Notes: generated from the letters alone by a model not told the origin. A stretch of 64,000 bases of DNA from Melitaea cinxia (GCF_905220565.1 NC_059408.1:14136508-14200507), one strand, 5' to 3'. Shown: positions 12,171 to 25,305, numbered from the stretch's first letter. Translations and numbers: made by a program.

Positions 12171-12432
12171 CTTCCCTGCTGAAAATTCCAAATAAAAAAC
12201 GATAATTTGTATGTGAACTTACTGTAGACTGTTGTGTGAAACAGTGATTCCAAAATTTTCATACAATTTGTATGTTTTTATCTGGGCTATTTGGATCCAG
12301 ATAGATCTATCTGGAATCCAGATAGACCAGTCAATTTTATGAAAATTTTGGAATCCCTGTTTCAAACACACAATAGTTTACAATAATTTCCCATAATAAT
12401 CATCGTTTTTTATTTCTAATTTTCAGCAGGGT
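12171..12432. mobile_element. Long-TIR MITE (foldback)
   Basis: About 95 bp at the left (CCCTGCTGAAAATTCC, AAATAAAAAACGAT, TTCCAAAATTTTCATA) recurs inverted at the right with scattered mismatches and indels. The short centre carries a TCTATCTGGAATCCAGATAGA-type palindrome. No clear target duplication, no coding capacity. Confidence 0.7.
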
Positions 12433-13529
12433 TATAAAAATGTTGTTTCTTAAAATTTTAATAAATTTACATTGAATGAAGATACAATATTCAAGGATCT
12501 TATTTATAATATATATTTTTATTATTTTTATTTTTGCTGTTACTATATCCTGTTAGACTTGATTGAAATCTAACCAGTAGTTATTTCGTGACGCACATAC
12601 AAAGGCAGGCTATTATTCTATGCCTCCTGTGACAAAGTGATACAAGTCGAAAACCACCATTTTACAGGTGAGCAAAAACAAGATTACAAAAAATTCTTGT
12701 TCGTGAACTAAGTGGACTAGGTTCAATTTGAATATTTTCTATTGTAGAGTAAAACACTCTCTTTTAATAGATATTTAAGTTTTATTGGTAAAAATTTAAT
12801 TCTAAAGCTAGAGTTTTATCTTTTTTTATATAATTATTAAGTGCTTAATTATGTGATAAATTATACCTACTTGTATAGTTAAATTACTTTATACCTCTAT
12901 ATATAACATATATGTGTGTACTATATAACATATATATGTATAAATCCTAGCGGAATGTTCCTCAAACAAAATATACGTATATATAAAAAATTCTTACTGA
13001 CTTATATATTACTAAATAAAGTGCAAAGGCGGTCTTATCACTGATAGTGTATTCTTACAGACGACCCGTCTATAAAGGAAACATTTGTTACAAATTACAG
13101 GCACGGTGCAATTTATTATATACATTATACATAGTATAAGATTCATATATTCCACAGATCATAGTATACTACTCCGTGATATATATATATATATATATGA
13201 ATAACCTTTATATTATTCAATAATGAAGGACGTCGGAAGCTCCCAGTGACCATTGCTTGTGGCAACGGTGTGATCATATGCAAGAACATTGCTCCAAAAC
13301 TCATTAGCCGCTAACGACCGTAACATTTATTTCTTTGGCGGCTACCGACCACGTGCACATGATCACGTACGATAAAACGTGTACAGAAATTATATATATG
13401 ATAAATAAAAAGTATATAGTACCTATATTCATTTTTTTTACCAGGAAGGTTAAATATTTAAGGTTACATTTGTTTAGTGGTTTTTGTTACATGTAGAGAA
13501 ATTCTGTGCATACTATTTATACTTTTTAA

Positions 13530-13700
13530 AGTAAAATTTCTTTACGAATGCTTGACTTGGAGAGTATTCTGGCGAATGCGTGGCGAGAGCGTTACGAAAA
13601 GAGTCATCGGTTGAGGCGAACGGAGCAAGAGAGAGAGAGAGGTGCGAGCACATATTTTCTTTCTCTCTTTCTCTCATAGCCAGTTACATTTCGCATATCT
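13530..13700 (+). repeat. Dispersed repeat family E, copy 2
   Basis: Blocks TTTACG-x-ATGCTTGACTTGG, GTTACGAAAAG and a GAGA/CTCT tract match the 26283 copy in reverse. Confidence 0.6.
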
Positions 13701-13757
13701 AAGACAGTACAAGCCTATTGTGCAGATGTTTTACTTCATGGTATGAAACTTATTCGT

Positions 13758-13835
13758 TTTTGAGTAAAATTTCTTAACGCACGCTTGACTTGGGGAGTAA
13801 GCTGGTAAACGGGTGACGAGAGCTAGCGACTTTAC
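13758..13835 (+). repeat. Dispersed repeat family E, copy 3 (fragment)
   Basis: AACGCACGCTTGACTTGG and GAGTAAGCTGGTAAACGGGT repeat the head of copy 2 only about 210 bp downstream, giving two tandemly placed copies. Confidence 0.6.
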
Positions 13836-14066
13836 GTATGATTATGAAATAAAAAAAAAAATTTGCTAGCAACTTAAAATATAATTATCAAAATTTATAT
13901 TCATATGTGTAGCACCGACTTTACGAACTGGGCAAGAGAGAAAAATAAGATACGTGATGCGTGTATGAAAACGGTTTGTAAGTAATTTGCTATAACATCG
14001 CTCCCCGATGTATGATAATGAATGTAATGTGAAACGAAACATAAAGATTCATTTTATTACTATTGC

Positions 14067-14331
14067 ATATAGGGTGTTTGACTCCTAACTGCGTTCCTTT
14101 TTGTGGGGGGTTCTGTAGGTGTTGTATATAACGTTACACGTAAAAAAATGTTAGCCCGTTTTTAAATTTTACTTTGTAGCATGCGGATTGAGTTTATGGA
14201 GTAGCTCGTCTATTTAAACAATGTCAAATTTCAAAATGGGCAAGGTATTTTTTCACGCAGAACGGTTTTATTACACTTACAGAACCACCCATTTGAAGGA
14301 ACGCAGTTAGGAGTAGAACACTCTGTATATA
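14067..14331. mobile_element. MITE with about 32-bp core inverted termini
   Basis: Left GGGTGTTTGACTCCTAACTG and the inverted right end GAGTGTTCTACTCCTAACTG match closely through GCGTTCC. A second inner block (GGTTCTGTAGGTGT / GGTTCTGTAAGTGT) also pairs. TATA flanks both sides, so a TA-type target duplication is plausible. No ORF. Confidence 0.7.
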
Positions 14332-15117
14332 ATATTTAAATTTCGAATACGGGTTACTAACTGACGAAGACAATTAGCAGATTTTACATTAGCAATTTAA
14401 AAATTATATTGTAATTAAGACTTTTGATTTATTATTATGTTGTTTAAAAATGGTGCTTAAAGGTTTTTGTAAGATTAAGTTTTTTGTGTGCTTCTATGAA
14501 CACGAAACGTGGTGTTAACTAATAAAGTACCTTATATAATAAATAACCTAATTAATCATTCAACCTTCAAGAAATGTGAATAATTAAAACATTTACAAGG
14601 GTACTCATAATTAATGTGACAGCTTACAAATAACAAAAATAAAAGTTATAAAAAGTATATGAAACAAATCTTATTTTCTACAAAAATGAATACATAAGTA
14701 AACCTTTAACACTCACCGACCTCCAATGTCATCTGACAGGAGAATTATGTGTCTATAATATTGACACACAAGTATCTGTATTATCCATACAAATATTTGT
14801 CTCATACGAAGTGAGCGTGCGTCTGTCGCCATTGTTCTTTGACGTCATAAAACCGAAACAAGTCTTTAATAAACTCTTATGATAATTTGTATCCACGGAA
14901 TTTTATTAATTACATTAATGTTGGCGGTAATTATGACATTCGTTAGTTTGTTATAGAGTAATAGTGTTCCATGCAGTTGCGTTGATCGTTGAGCGGAACT
15001 GGATGTAGGAGGAAAATTAAAAAATTAAAGTTATAAAGCTGGCTATACATTATATAGTTTTTAGAATACAAAAAGTTTTGTTATTAACACACTTTTTTTT
15101 GTCCTTATCTCTTTCAG

Positions 15118-15251
15118 GTAGTCTTTGGGCAGAAGACTAGCGTAGAAATGTATGAGAACGCGATGATGATTAATTCCGTAATGATTATGAAATAAATGCA
15201 ACAATTAATGAATTGTAAAATGCGTAATCATATTAAAAAAAAAAAAAAAAT
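15118..15251 (+). repeat. Poly(A)-ended segment of unknown origin
   Basis: A segment beginning GTAGTCTTTGGGCAGAAGAC ends in a run of about 16 A. It is preceded by a pyrimidine tract and CAG that mimics a splice acceptor. It could be the 3' end of a retroelement; no family assigned. Confidence 0.3.
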
Positions 15252-15296
15252 CATTCCATAATTTGATGTATAGGTACTGAGAATGGTGGTCTTTTT

Positions 15297-15346
15297 TAAC
15301 AGACTTCCAAAAAATGAGGAGGTTCTCAATTCGACTGTTTTTTTTT

Positions 15347-15380
<34 letters not shown>

Positions 15381-15930
15381 TTACATCAGAACTTTTGACC
15401 GGGTGGACCGATTTCGACAAATTTTGTTTTAATCGAAAGGTGGTGTGTGTCAATTGGTCCCATTTAAATTTATTTGAGATCTAACAACTACTTTTCGAGT
15501 TATATCTAATAATGCGTTTTTACTTGACGCTTTTTTCGTCGACCTACGTTGTATTATACCGCATAACTTTCTACTGGATGTACCGATTTTGATAATTCTT
15601 TTTTTGTTGGAAAGGGGATATCCCTAGTTTGGTACCATGATAAGGAATCCAGGATCTGATGATGGGATCCCAGAGAAATCGAGGGAAACTCTCGAAAATC
15701 CGTAATAACTTTTTACTGGGTATACCGATTTTGATAATTTTTGATTTAATCGAAAGCTGATGTTTATCATGTGGTCACATATGAATTTTATCGAGATCTG
15801 ATAACTACTTTTTGAGTAATCTTTGATAACGCGTAGTTACTTGACTATTTTTTCGTCGATCTACATTGTATTACTCGTCGATGTAATTGAAGTCGGTTTT
15901 TTTTTCGTTTGCGAGCAAACACAATTATTT
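15297..15930 (+). repeat. Repeat family A, near-complete copy
   Basis: It runs from the ACAGACTTCCAAAAAATGAGG head, through a long poly-T tract (15341-15379) and the ACCGATTTTGATAATT / GGATCTGATGATGGGATCCC body, to the GAAGTCGGT end and terminal palindrome GTTTGCGAGCAAAC. The GACTTC head and GAAGTC end are inverted. A common lepidopteran non-coding repeat by recollection; its transposition class is not evident here. Confidence 0.8.
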
Positions 15931-18300
15931 GAATTTATGATTTGCTATTTTAACCAAGTTTCATTTAATATTATAATAAAAAAATATTTCCATATTACTA
16001 AATAGTTTCCCTATTTATAAATTAACATTTTTACAAGACATATTTTTTTTATCATAGAATTTGCACAAGATAATTATTATGCAGATGTAACGCAATTAAT
16101 CTAAAGAAGTTGTCTAAAAATAAAAAAAGACGTAAATTTTATTTAAAAATACAAAAATTACAAAATACTTATAATATTTTGCTAAATTTTACGTATTTGT
16201 AAGATACCTAAGTATATGTATAACTTCTTAAGAATTTTGTAAAACTAAGTTTACATCGATGCGACATTAGTGCCCATTGAATGCTCGGCTAGGTTTCTAT
16301 TCAGTATGGTAAACCTAAAATAACCTAAAACCGTACAACAGTAGTGACTAGTGACGCTTGCATTGCCAAAAGAAATTTAGCATTTGCTTAGTCAATGGGC
16401 TTATATAGAAACGAACAAATAACAGTAAACTATAAACTTCATTTAAGGCTTACGATTTTAAAACCCGTCAATCGCGTCTAGACGAAAATAAATCACAATG
16501 ACTACAAGAAACTTCTGTCGGTAGAAAAAGGGATTATACCTAAGTATTGACTTAGTAACACAACAATACGGGCGATGATGCGGAAGCCATACCGGCGGAC
16601 ACACGTGCCGTTATCAAGTTCGTTGATCTGAACCAAGCATAATAATAGGCTAAAAATACAAATGATTAAACGTATAAGGAATTATATTTCAGTTTTTTAC
16701 TATAATAGGAAATCTTTTTTATTTACGCACGTAAAAATTTATTCAAAATTAAAATAAATTATACTTTATAGCTTATACAATGCTTATAAATGTTAATTTT
16801 ATAAAAATAACAATTACCATGAAGATTAATTATACGCTTATTATTATTTAATTTTTATATAATTGTTGGTAAATCATTTTTATTTATATTAAATTATTTA
16901 CTACGATATGGTGTATGGAGTCCATTAATTTTAACTTAATATCTGATTGTATTCAAATGCGGTACAGAGTCAGGTGTGAATGCTATGTGCACTGAGTCGT
17001 GGACATTTTTCATTTCCATGCCGTCGAGCAAATTTCTGTACTCCGACTACCACGCCTTTGAAAAGGGTGTAGGTATAATTATCTACGAGGATAACGCTCT
17101 TTTATACACGTGAGATGAAAGAGTAGGATGAAACATTATTAATTCTAAACTATTATCAAATCTAACACTAATTGCGTGCTACATATGTAGGTATCCGTCC
17201 ATTTTGAATACTTTTCTTAATCATTTTTGTGAAAAAAACGATGCAATCTGTAGGAGAACTTTGTTGTTTTCATTGATTTTTGCCTAATTTACTATAAATA
17301 TTTTAATCAGCAATTATCAAAAATATAGGTGTATATTAAAATTGTATATTAAAATTTATTTTAGAGAATTCATCTCATAAACAAAAGTTAAAAAACCATA
17401 TTTTTTTTAATTCTTAAATATCGTAAATGGTAAATATTTTATCTAAAATACCTAGTATTTTGTTAATTAGCTTCAAGTACATACACATGTTTTTACGAAC
17501 TAATTACTTAAAAAATAAGATGAATGTATAGTAATATTTTTTTTGTAATATAAAATATAACTTTTTGATAAAAAAATAATTGTGTCGATTTCTTATTCCG
17601 TTATATTGGTGTACATAAGTACACGGCAGTTCAACTACGAATGGTCTATCTAGGTCAGACACGCGTTGTTAGACATTATTTTTTGTCTAGGTTTTACTTC
17701 GTCACCATAATATAGTTATAACTTTTAATTCTACTTTTTTTTTCTGCTACTTCTATGCTCCCATAAGCTGCAGTTTTTATACATTTCACAATTTTCATAT
17801 CGTATATAAACACGGCAGGTACTTGATAAAACTTCCTGTATAGAAATGGAAATAATCTCTTCAGAATATTTCAAATTTCAGAAGATAAATAAAAATTTGT
17901 TAGATATTTCTACTTACTCTGACTTTGGAACCAATCTGATTCCATTAAAACAAACTACGTTTGATATAAAAAATAGTATAAAAATAACCTACAGTTTATC
18001 CCTATGTTTAAAAACTAGTTTATTCAAAACGAGTTTATGAAATTGTGGAAAATTGGACTTGACTAGTTTTGTAAATTAACGTACTCCTGATTTGTAGGCA
18101 GTACGGTTACCTTCAATACAAAAGTACTTTTAAATATCATTATACTTTCACATTTATTTGTATCAACCTCACGTTCCGTCGATTAGAAAATCAAAGCGTA
18201 TTAAACATAATTAATATTGTCTATATTCATTACGAATCCCCACAACGGTTGCGCAAAGATGGCAGTTGTCTCCGCGCCAATTTTTAAAATTAGACATTCG
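15931..18300. other. AT-rich non-coding stretch
   Basis: No gene or clear repeat boundary recognised. Two more complex patches lie near 16250-16420 and 16960-17110. Confidence 0.45.
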
Positions 18301-18521
18301 TAATTGTGTTTACTCGCAAACGAAAAAACGACTTCAATTACATCGACGAATACAACGTAGGGTAAAAAAATATTCAATTAAATACGCATTATTAGGAATA
18401 ACTCAAAAAGTCCTCGTCGCCGAGATTACAAGCAGCAGCTTTCGATTAAAATGAATTTTTTTTTACATAAAAAATACAGACGAATTGAGAACGTCCTCCT
18501 TTTTTAATTTGGTTCACATAA
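18301..18521 (-). repeat. Repeat family A, truncated copy
   Basis: It reads TAATTGTGTTTACTCGCAAA then CGACTTCAATTACATCGACG, the inverted tail of the family, and ends in GAACGTCCTCC, its inverted head. The middle is deleted. Confidence 0.75.
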
Positions 18522-18964
18522 CAACCTCCATAGAGACACTTTTTTTGTTACGCAATTTAAAATTTTCATTTCTATTTTATTATTTCTTTTGAGTTTTTAA
18601 GTATGCAGTGTTAAGGTTTTGGGTTGACTTGTGTTGTTGGTATTAGTAGAGATCTCTTTTTGAAATAATTTCGTACTTATCAACTTTTTTGGTAAGGCCA
18701 ACTGTAACTATGTTTTTTTTTTTTTTTTTTTTGTTAATACGGGGAAATCACCAGTGTATAAGTATTACTCGCACTTACTGATAGGTTTATCAGTTCTTAG
18801 GGCTTATTTCACTTCAGGTAATAAAATGCAGCTTTTGTATTTACAGTTTGCGAATGGATAAATAAGAGGTATAGTGGAGGAATATGAAAAAAAACATTAT
18901 ATAAGCTTTTGTGTTGGATATCGTCTTACGTCGTACAACTAGCAATCGGTAATAACAGGAACGT

Positions 18965-19135
18965 AAATATTATATATAAAAGAAAGTTTGTCTGTATGTC
19001 CTTTATAGAATCGTACACTATGCATTTGATCATGTCATGATCTTTAGCAAAGTTAAAGTGTTGTGCCTACAAAGGTTTCTTTTAGTACAACAAAAAAAAA
19101 GCGTTACAACGCGCGGAGGGTACAGCTAGTATTTT
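18965..19135 (+). repeat. Dispersed repeat family G, copy 1
   Basis: GTTTGTCTGTATGTCCTTTA, ATGCATTTGATCATGTCAT and a terminal TACAGCTAGTA are shared with 32070-32232. Confidence 0.75.
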
Positions 19136-19364
19136 ATAAACGAGACATACAGAATATTTTTAAATAGGTGACAATTAAAAACATTAATGCCACTAGGTTT
19201 TTTCTTTTATCTATTGGTTGCTGTTGCTTTATTTCTTCAGCTTTCTCAACCCTGATGTTGAATCACCATTATTATAACATATTCCCTTGCGTATATATCT
19301 CTACAATGTCAAAGTTACATATAGGCATAGAAAGTTAATTAGGTACACAACACACGGTGAGTGT

Positions 19365-19640
19365 TTAGAGTACAGCAGTATTATCCTGCTCAAAATTTGG
19401 AGCAACTCGTCTGGGGAGGTACCTCGACCTTATTGAAGATCGCAGCTAAATAATAATGCTTACCGTAGTGTTGTGTTCCTATGGTGAGAAAGCTGGCCAG
19501 ATTTCCTGGGGGGGGGTTTCGAGGTAGGGTCAGTAACGTGCTTGAGATACTTCTAGTGTTGCAGGCGTCTATAGGTTACGGTAACCGCTTACTATCATGT
19601 GTCACTCTGTATAACGTGTTGGTGCAGTCACAACTATTGG
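19365..19640 (+). repeat. Dispersed repeat family D, copy 1
   Basis: It contains CAGTATTATCCTGCTCAAAA, a GTTGCAGGCGTCTATAGG block and a GTAACCGCTTACTATCA block. These match 59848-60125 in reverse complement. The frame at 19481-19786 is an artefact of this repeat. Confidence 0.7.
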
Positions 19641-19813
19641 CTGAAGGGGTAGCAGTCGCTCCTTCGATCCTCACATATGACAAATATTTGTTTGGACCAT
19701 ACAGATGTTTGTCGAGTTCTGGGTGTCTGAGATTATTTTATGTCTTTTCATTTTCTTTTATTTATGAGGGGTCAAAAATTTTGTGACATCACATTTCAAA
19801 ATGATATAATTAC

Positions 19814-20012
19814 TAGCTGACGCCGCAAACGTTGTTTTGTCATATACGTTATTAACCCCCTTAATTCCGCCCTATAACTTAGGGTATGATAAATAGATGT
19901 TGGCCGATTCTCAGACCTACCCATACCAATACCAAAATGTTATAAAAATCGGTCCAGTCGTTTCGGAGGAGTATTTTAACTAACATTGTGACACGAGAAT
20001 TTTATATATAAG
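19814..20012 (-). repeat. Dispersed repeat family C, divergent copy
   Basis: It begins ACTAGCTGACGCCGCAAACG and contains the AAAATCGGTCCAGTCGTTTC block typical of these repeats. Confidence 0.6.
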
Positions 20013-21299
20013 ATATATATAGAATTATTATTATATTTTCATGATTTCATCATTTTAAAATATTATATTTTATAAATAATTTATAAATAATTTAATTGGA
20101 AATAAAAATCCCACCAAAAACATTTTCATGTAAAATGTTGCCAAGACGAGATTATATGGCTCGCACTGTCAAAAAGTTATCAGATCTCATGTAGAGCCAA
20201 GCTTCTAACTCTAAACGCCCTAGCTCTACAAACCCTAACTTTACAAACTCTACACCTTAGTCAAAATATGTGGCTTGGCCGTTTCGCTACCGTCACGTGG
20301 GCGTAAGATGAAAAATTTATTCACTGTTTATTACTTTTCTGTTATACAATAGTTCTATTAAAGAAAAAATAATAATAAAAAGAATAATTGATATACATAT
20401 AATACAAATAAAAATAAAAAGAGAATATATATATATATATATATATAAATGAGACAGAAAAGTCGTCATCTACAACATCGGCAGCCGGTAGTAACGAAAC
20501 GGAAAACGGATAGGTAGTGCTTTTCGTTTTTTTTTTTTTTTGGCTCGTCTTGGCGGGGGCACTACCGTGCCCCCAGATAGTATCAAAACTGACGTTTTAA
20601 TTTATTTAAAATTGCAAAATATATGACGTCACACTAGGTCTCACTCTGGGGGTCTCACTAGCTTGTCTCTCTGTGACAAGAGGTCATAAAATCGAGAAAT
20701 TCGTGTGACGTAATTAATGGATGGCTCCTTACAGGCGCGTATCTGGTAATATTTACATAAATTATAAGAAAAATAGTTTTAAATTTTAGGGAAAGATCAT
20801 ATAAAACTTAGCGTACGTAAGAGGCTACTACTAAATGCTATATTAATTGAAGGTTTTTGTACGTTATATTTGTCCCAATGTAACTAAAAACGTACGAAAT
20901 GTATAACAGATACAAAATAACTTGTTAAATGTGTGTACAAATAATGCATACGGAGTGACCTCGTGGTGGTTTCCGCTACCTACACTTGTAAACGATACAC
21001 TACCGAAATGGGTAGACCTTATCGCTTACAAAAGATAATTTACATGTGAAATATGCCTCGCTCATTTGAATCTTAATGAGCTGAATACAGACAATTTGGC
21101 TACAGCCTACAAGTGTTAACGCAGCCCATAACGCTGCGAGCCATTACCTCATTACAACGGACAAACCGTTCTGTGCATACATTAAATTTCCGGCTTTTCA
21201 AATCGTATTAGTACCTATGTATTTATTATAAGCGTTCGCCGTCGACGCAAGTCTTATAAAGTTTTTAATTTATTCACTCCTCTAATGCATCGGATGCAT
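20013..21299. other. AT-rich non-coding stretch
   Basis: It holds an (AT)n run near 20430. A possible inverted pair GCCAAGACGAG (about 20140) / CTCGTCTTGGC (about 20545) may bound an old element. No gene seen. Confidence 0.35.
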
Positions 21300-21690
21300 C
21301 CAGTCTGTTTCCTTATGAGTCGGAGGTGATTTGTGACGTCACGTCTGCCATGCGCCAGCCGCCATGTCGTTGCGCTGTCTGCGCCCGCGCGCTCGTCCCC
21401 CCCCCCTCCGTCTGAGAGAACGGTTGACCAGTGACCTTGTCGCACTCTCTCGTTCTCACTCATAACAAACAACGCGGGCGAAAGAGATACACAAGGACCG
21501 GTGTAGAAATAAGTTGTTTATGCATGAAAGGTTTTCTTGTGTTATTTATTTAAATGTTTTTAAATTCGCGACGTAATATGCGGTCTGGGCTTTTGTTGTG
21601 GTAGGGGGTAACGACCTTGAGCGGCGGTCCGCTTAGCAACGCGGTACTATCAAGATAATTGTTACATCAAAACACCGCCGGTAAAAAAAA
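21300..21690. promoter_or_regulatory. GC-rich intronic patch with CRE, Pho/YY1-like and GAGA-like motifs
   Basis: An island of high GC within AT-rich DNA. It carries a full CRE palindrome TGACGTCA (21334-21341), two GCCAT motifs (YY1/Pho core) at about 21347 and 21361, GAGA/CTCT elements and a run of ten C. Candidate enhancer, promoter or Polycomb-type element. The 72-codon minus-strand frame across it matches no family. Function is inferred from motifs only. Confidence 0.3.
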
Positions 21691-23816
21691 TATATGTACC
21701 TATATACTTCTTTTCTAAGGCCGCTACAAGAAGTGTAGGCACGGAGCGAGATCTTGAGTTATGCCATATTGTTTTTATGATTATCTTCGAGATATTAGTC
21801 ACAAGCTTACTGATGAACATTTATATGGATAACATTTGAAGACACATGTTTACTTAGAAACTTATGCAAAAATTGATATGACGCAAATTCTAAAAATTTA
21901 CATTTATGCCAATTAATGAACTGCTATCAATTTTATAGGTCGCAATATTTAGATAAGATGTAAAATGTCAATGCTTATGTATTCCAATGAAGAGCTTTAT
22001 GGCGATTAACTTGATTTTATGGTTTTTAGGGTTCCGTACTCAAAGGGTAACTAAATCTTATACTGAGAATCAGTTCCATCCTTTGGTTTATTACATTTTA
22101 TATCTTTGTACCAGTTAAAGTTATAAGCACAAAATAAACGTAAGTACTCGTATATTAAATACATTAAATTGTCAGAAAAATCCGTGTTATTTTAACGATT
22201 TTAATTTGATCTTCCATACTGATAAATATTATAATGTGTTTCACGTGCCAATCGGACTCTCACTTAACTGGTTTTTGTAATTGATTTTTTTAATATTTTC
22301 CTATAATTTATTCAATAGCTATATGGGTTAAAGTTTTATTTCGATTCGTATTTACAAACATATAAATATCATATATAAATATCAAAGTTCAAAATGTCCA
22401 TATAAAACCTCCATGAAATAAAAACTCCTTGCAGTACTTTCCACAGATAACTAGAATCCTACACAAATAAAGTAAAAGATAATGGCGGGTTCGGCGACCG
22501 GGGGAGTCAGCTGTTTACAGGACGTCAACCTCGGGGAGTGGAGCCTTTGCTAACATTCTATAACCCGCTGAATTGGGGAGAGGGGTATTGCATAGATATT
22601 GCCCTTTATCACAGCTATAGCTGTGAGCTATCCCAGTGGGGTTATAATCCTTTTGGATTTTTTCACTTAGTACATTATTTTTAATTTTATAAAGTACCAA
22701 GATTTCTTATACGGTCATAGTATATTTTGTGTTATAAGATATGTCGATAAATTCTTAAGCTTATGTATAATGGTTATTTTTGTTGTATAAAGAAATTTTG
22801 CACAAAATGACAAAAAAAATTTTTAATGTTGACATTATCTGCGTCTGGTATTGTAATTCTGGTCCATGGATAAACAAATCCGACTTTTTACAAATATTAC
22901 GCAAAAAATAGAAAAAAAAACGTAATAAAAATTTAAAAAAAACTAAATCGACTTAAAACTAAAAATAATTTGATTGTTTAATTTTAATTATGGAAACAAT
23001 AAAAGTAAAATACTGCAATTAAAAAAGTCAGTATGACCGGATGAGGTTAGTTACCAAGAAATCGACGTAAAAAAAATAACATTCTTTTCCTCGTCAGACG
23101 TTTCCAAAACATCTTCAAGTTAGCGTATAACAAAAACTGGTATATTTTAACATTGCGAAACGAAAAAAAAAAACTGTGAAACGAAACTATTCCTCACTGA
23201 AAGAAAACTAATTGTGAGCTCGAATGACAAATAATATTAGAAAAGATTACCGTTCAGACCGTCGAAAACTCATTTAGGAATTAGGATGGACTGAAAAACT
23301 TTTTAAGACGTTTACGTTACTTTTTGAGAATACCTTATACATAAAATACGCGTGATCTACTCAGCCTAAGATAATAGCTGTCAGTCATTACATAATTACA
23401 TAATATTATGTAGGTTGCTAGACTAAATGATCTTTGAGGTTCCGCTAGCGTGATTTCTTATTTTTATTGTAATGCATTAAGATAATTTATAAATTTCTAA
23501 CTCTGACAAAAATTTTAAAATCCGTTTATTGATTTTTAGCATTTATAAATTACTTAAAACTCATATACCTATAGTGTTAATATATTCCCACCTACATTTC
23601 ATCCGTTCTCATACATCCGTAGTTTGGCTGGTAAAATGCTATTAGTTTTAAATCCGTCTTCTGTTCCACACATCTATGTATGTAATTATGTATCACTAAT
23701 GAATTTTGCAATACAGTGAAAATAAACAAATACCATAACAAATACATACTTTCATCAAATTATAAAGTTTAGTCAAAAAATTATTTAAATAAACGTAATA
23801 CCTAATTTGGTCTTTA
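21691..23816. other. AT-rich non-coding stretch
   Basis: A short GGGTTCCGTACTCAAAGGGT fragment (about 22027) recalls a common lepidopteran repeat. A TCACAGCTATAGCTGTGA palindrome lies near 22610. No gene seen. Confidence 0.4.
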
Positions 23817-24044
23817 TAACCGACTTCAAAAAAGGAGGAGTTTACTCAATTCGACCGTATATATATTTTATTCGGGGATAACTTCGTCGTTTATGAATCG
23901 ATTTTGATGATTCTTTTTTTGTTGGAAAGGATATATCACAAGTGTACCATGATAGGAAAACCAGGATCTGATGATGGAATCCCAGAGAAACCGAGACAAA
24001 CTCTCAAAAATCGTAGTGACGACTAGTGAGTTTGTTAATTTTTT

Positions 24045-24806
24045 AACCGACTTCCAAAAAAGGAGGAGGTTCTCAATTCGACTGTATTTTTTTTTTTTAT
24101 GTAGGTATGTTACATCAGAACTTTTGACCATGTGGACCGATTTCGACAAATTTTTTTAATCGAAAGGTGGTGTGTGTCAATTGGTCCCATTTAAATTTAT
24201 TTTAGATCTAACAACTACTTTTCGAGTTATATCTAATAATGCGTTTTTACTTGACGCTTTTTTCGTCGACCTACGTTGTATTATACCGCATAACTTTCTA
24301 TTGGATGTACCGATTTTGATAATTCTTTTTTTGTTGGAAAGGAGATATCCCTAGTTTAGTACCATGATAAGGAAACCAGGATCTGATGATGGGATCCTAG
24401 AGAAATCGAGGGAAACTTTTGAAAATCCGCAATAACTTTTTACTGGGTGTACCGATTTTGATAATTCTTTTTTTGTTATAAAGAAGATATCCCTAGTTTA
24501 GTACCATGATAAGAAAACCAGGATCTGATGATGGGATCCCAGAGAAATCGAAGGAAACTCTTAAAAATCCGCAATCACTTTTTACTGGGTGTACCGATTT
24601 TAATAATTTTTAATTTAATCGAATGCTGATATTTGTCATGTGGTCACATATAAATTTATTGAGATCTGATAACTACTTTTTGAGTAATCTTTGATAACGC
24701 GTAGTTACTTGACTATTTTTTCGTCGATCTACGTTGTATTACTGTCGATTACGTCGATGTAATTGAAGTCGGTTTTTTTTTCGTTTGCGAGCAAACACAA
24801 TTATTT
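24045..24806 (+). repeat. Repeat family A, nested copy
   Basis: A complete copy from AACCGACTTCCAAAAAAGG to GCGAGCAAACACAATTATTT, inserted in the older copy between T-rich bases without an obvious target duplication. It contains two tandem 142-bp units where the 15297 copy has one. Confidence 0.8.
24309..24592 (+). repeat. Two 142-bp tandem units inside family A
   Basis: Units at 24309-24450 and 24451-24592 both start ACCGATTTTGATAATTC and share GATATCCCTAGTTTAGTACC and CAGGATCTGATGATGGGAT. They differ at scattered bases, so the duplication is not the newest event. Confidence 0.85.
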
Positions 24807-25242
24807 CGTCTACTTACGTTGTATTACTTGTCGATGTACTTGAAGTAGGTTTTATACGTTTGCGAGCAAACAAAATTATTTTAAAAATATATTACCTCTA
24901 TATTTTAAACATATATATTTTTAAAGATAGGATTATGTAAGTAGTATAACTTAGCTACGGCAGCCCTATCCCGAGGTCAGTGCTCCTCGTAAAAACTGCA
25001 TACAGTGATGGCGGACACGGACAAATTAATCCGAACTTGAGAAATGACCTTGCGTCCGCTATGGACCGGACCGCCTTTGTTACAAAAATTGTTCAAGAAT
25101 CGAAGGGAATATAATATATATAACCACTGTGTTTATTCTAGAATATGTTTACGAGCTCGATTTGTTGCATTCTATATAATTTGATTATTGTTTTATTGGT
25201 GGTTGACAAAGTTTATCTCGTACATAAGTTACTGATATCGCT

Positions 25243-25305
25243 TTAACCTGTAATATCCCACTACTGGGCATAGGCCTCTTTCCCCATGTAGTATAAGTTA
25301 CTGAT
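25243..25305 (-). repeat. RTE-like 3'-end fragment
   Basis: It contains CCACTACTGGGCATAGGCCT, the inverse of the RTE 3' signature also present at 59205 and 39625. Confidence 0.65.

Larger units (their letters stand above)
23817..24881 (+). repeat. Repeat family A, copy interrupted by a second copy
   Basis: The head (23817-24044) ends in TTTGTTAATTTT and the tail resumes at 24807 with CGTCTACTTACGTTGTATTA. The uninterrupted copy at 25475 joins these two blocks directly. The intervening DNA is a full family A copy, so this is nesting of like within like. Confidence 0.8.

Noticed and set aside
15118..15200. Possible next Ski/Sno exon after a good acceptor-like CTCTTTCAG
   Set aside because: The encoded peptide (VVFGQKTSVEMYEN...) does not resemble Ski/Sno and hits a stop soon; the segment ends in poly(A), so a retroelement end is likelier.
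20133..20560. Element bounded by GCCAAGACGAG inverted repeats
   Set aside because: The match is only 11 bp with no target duplication, so boundaries cannot be supported.
21254..21472. 72-codon minus-strand frame in the GC-rich patch
   Set aside because: A Gly run comes from the ten-C tract, and GC-rich DNA gives long frames by chance; no family recognised.
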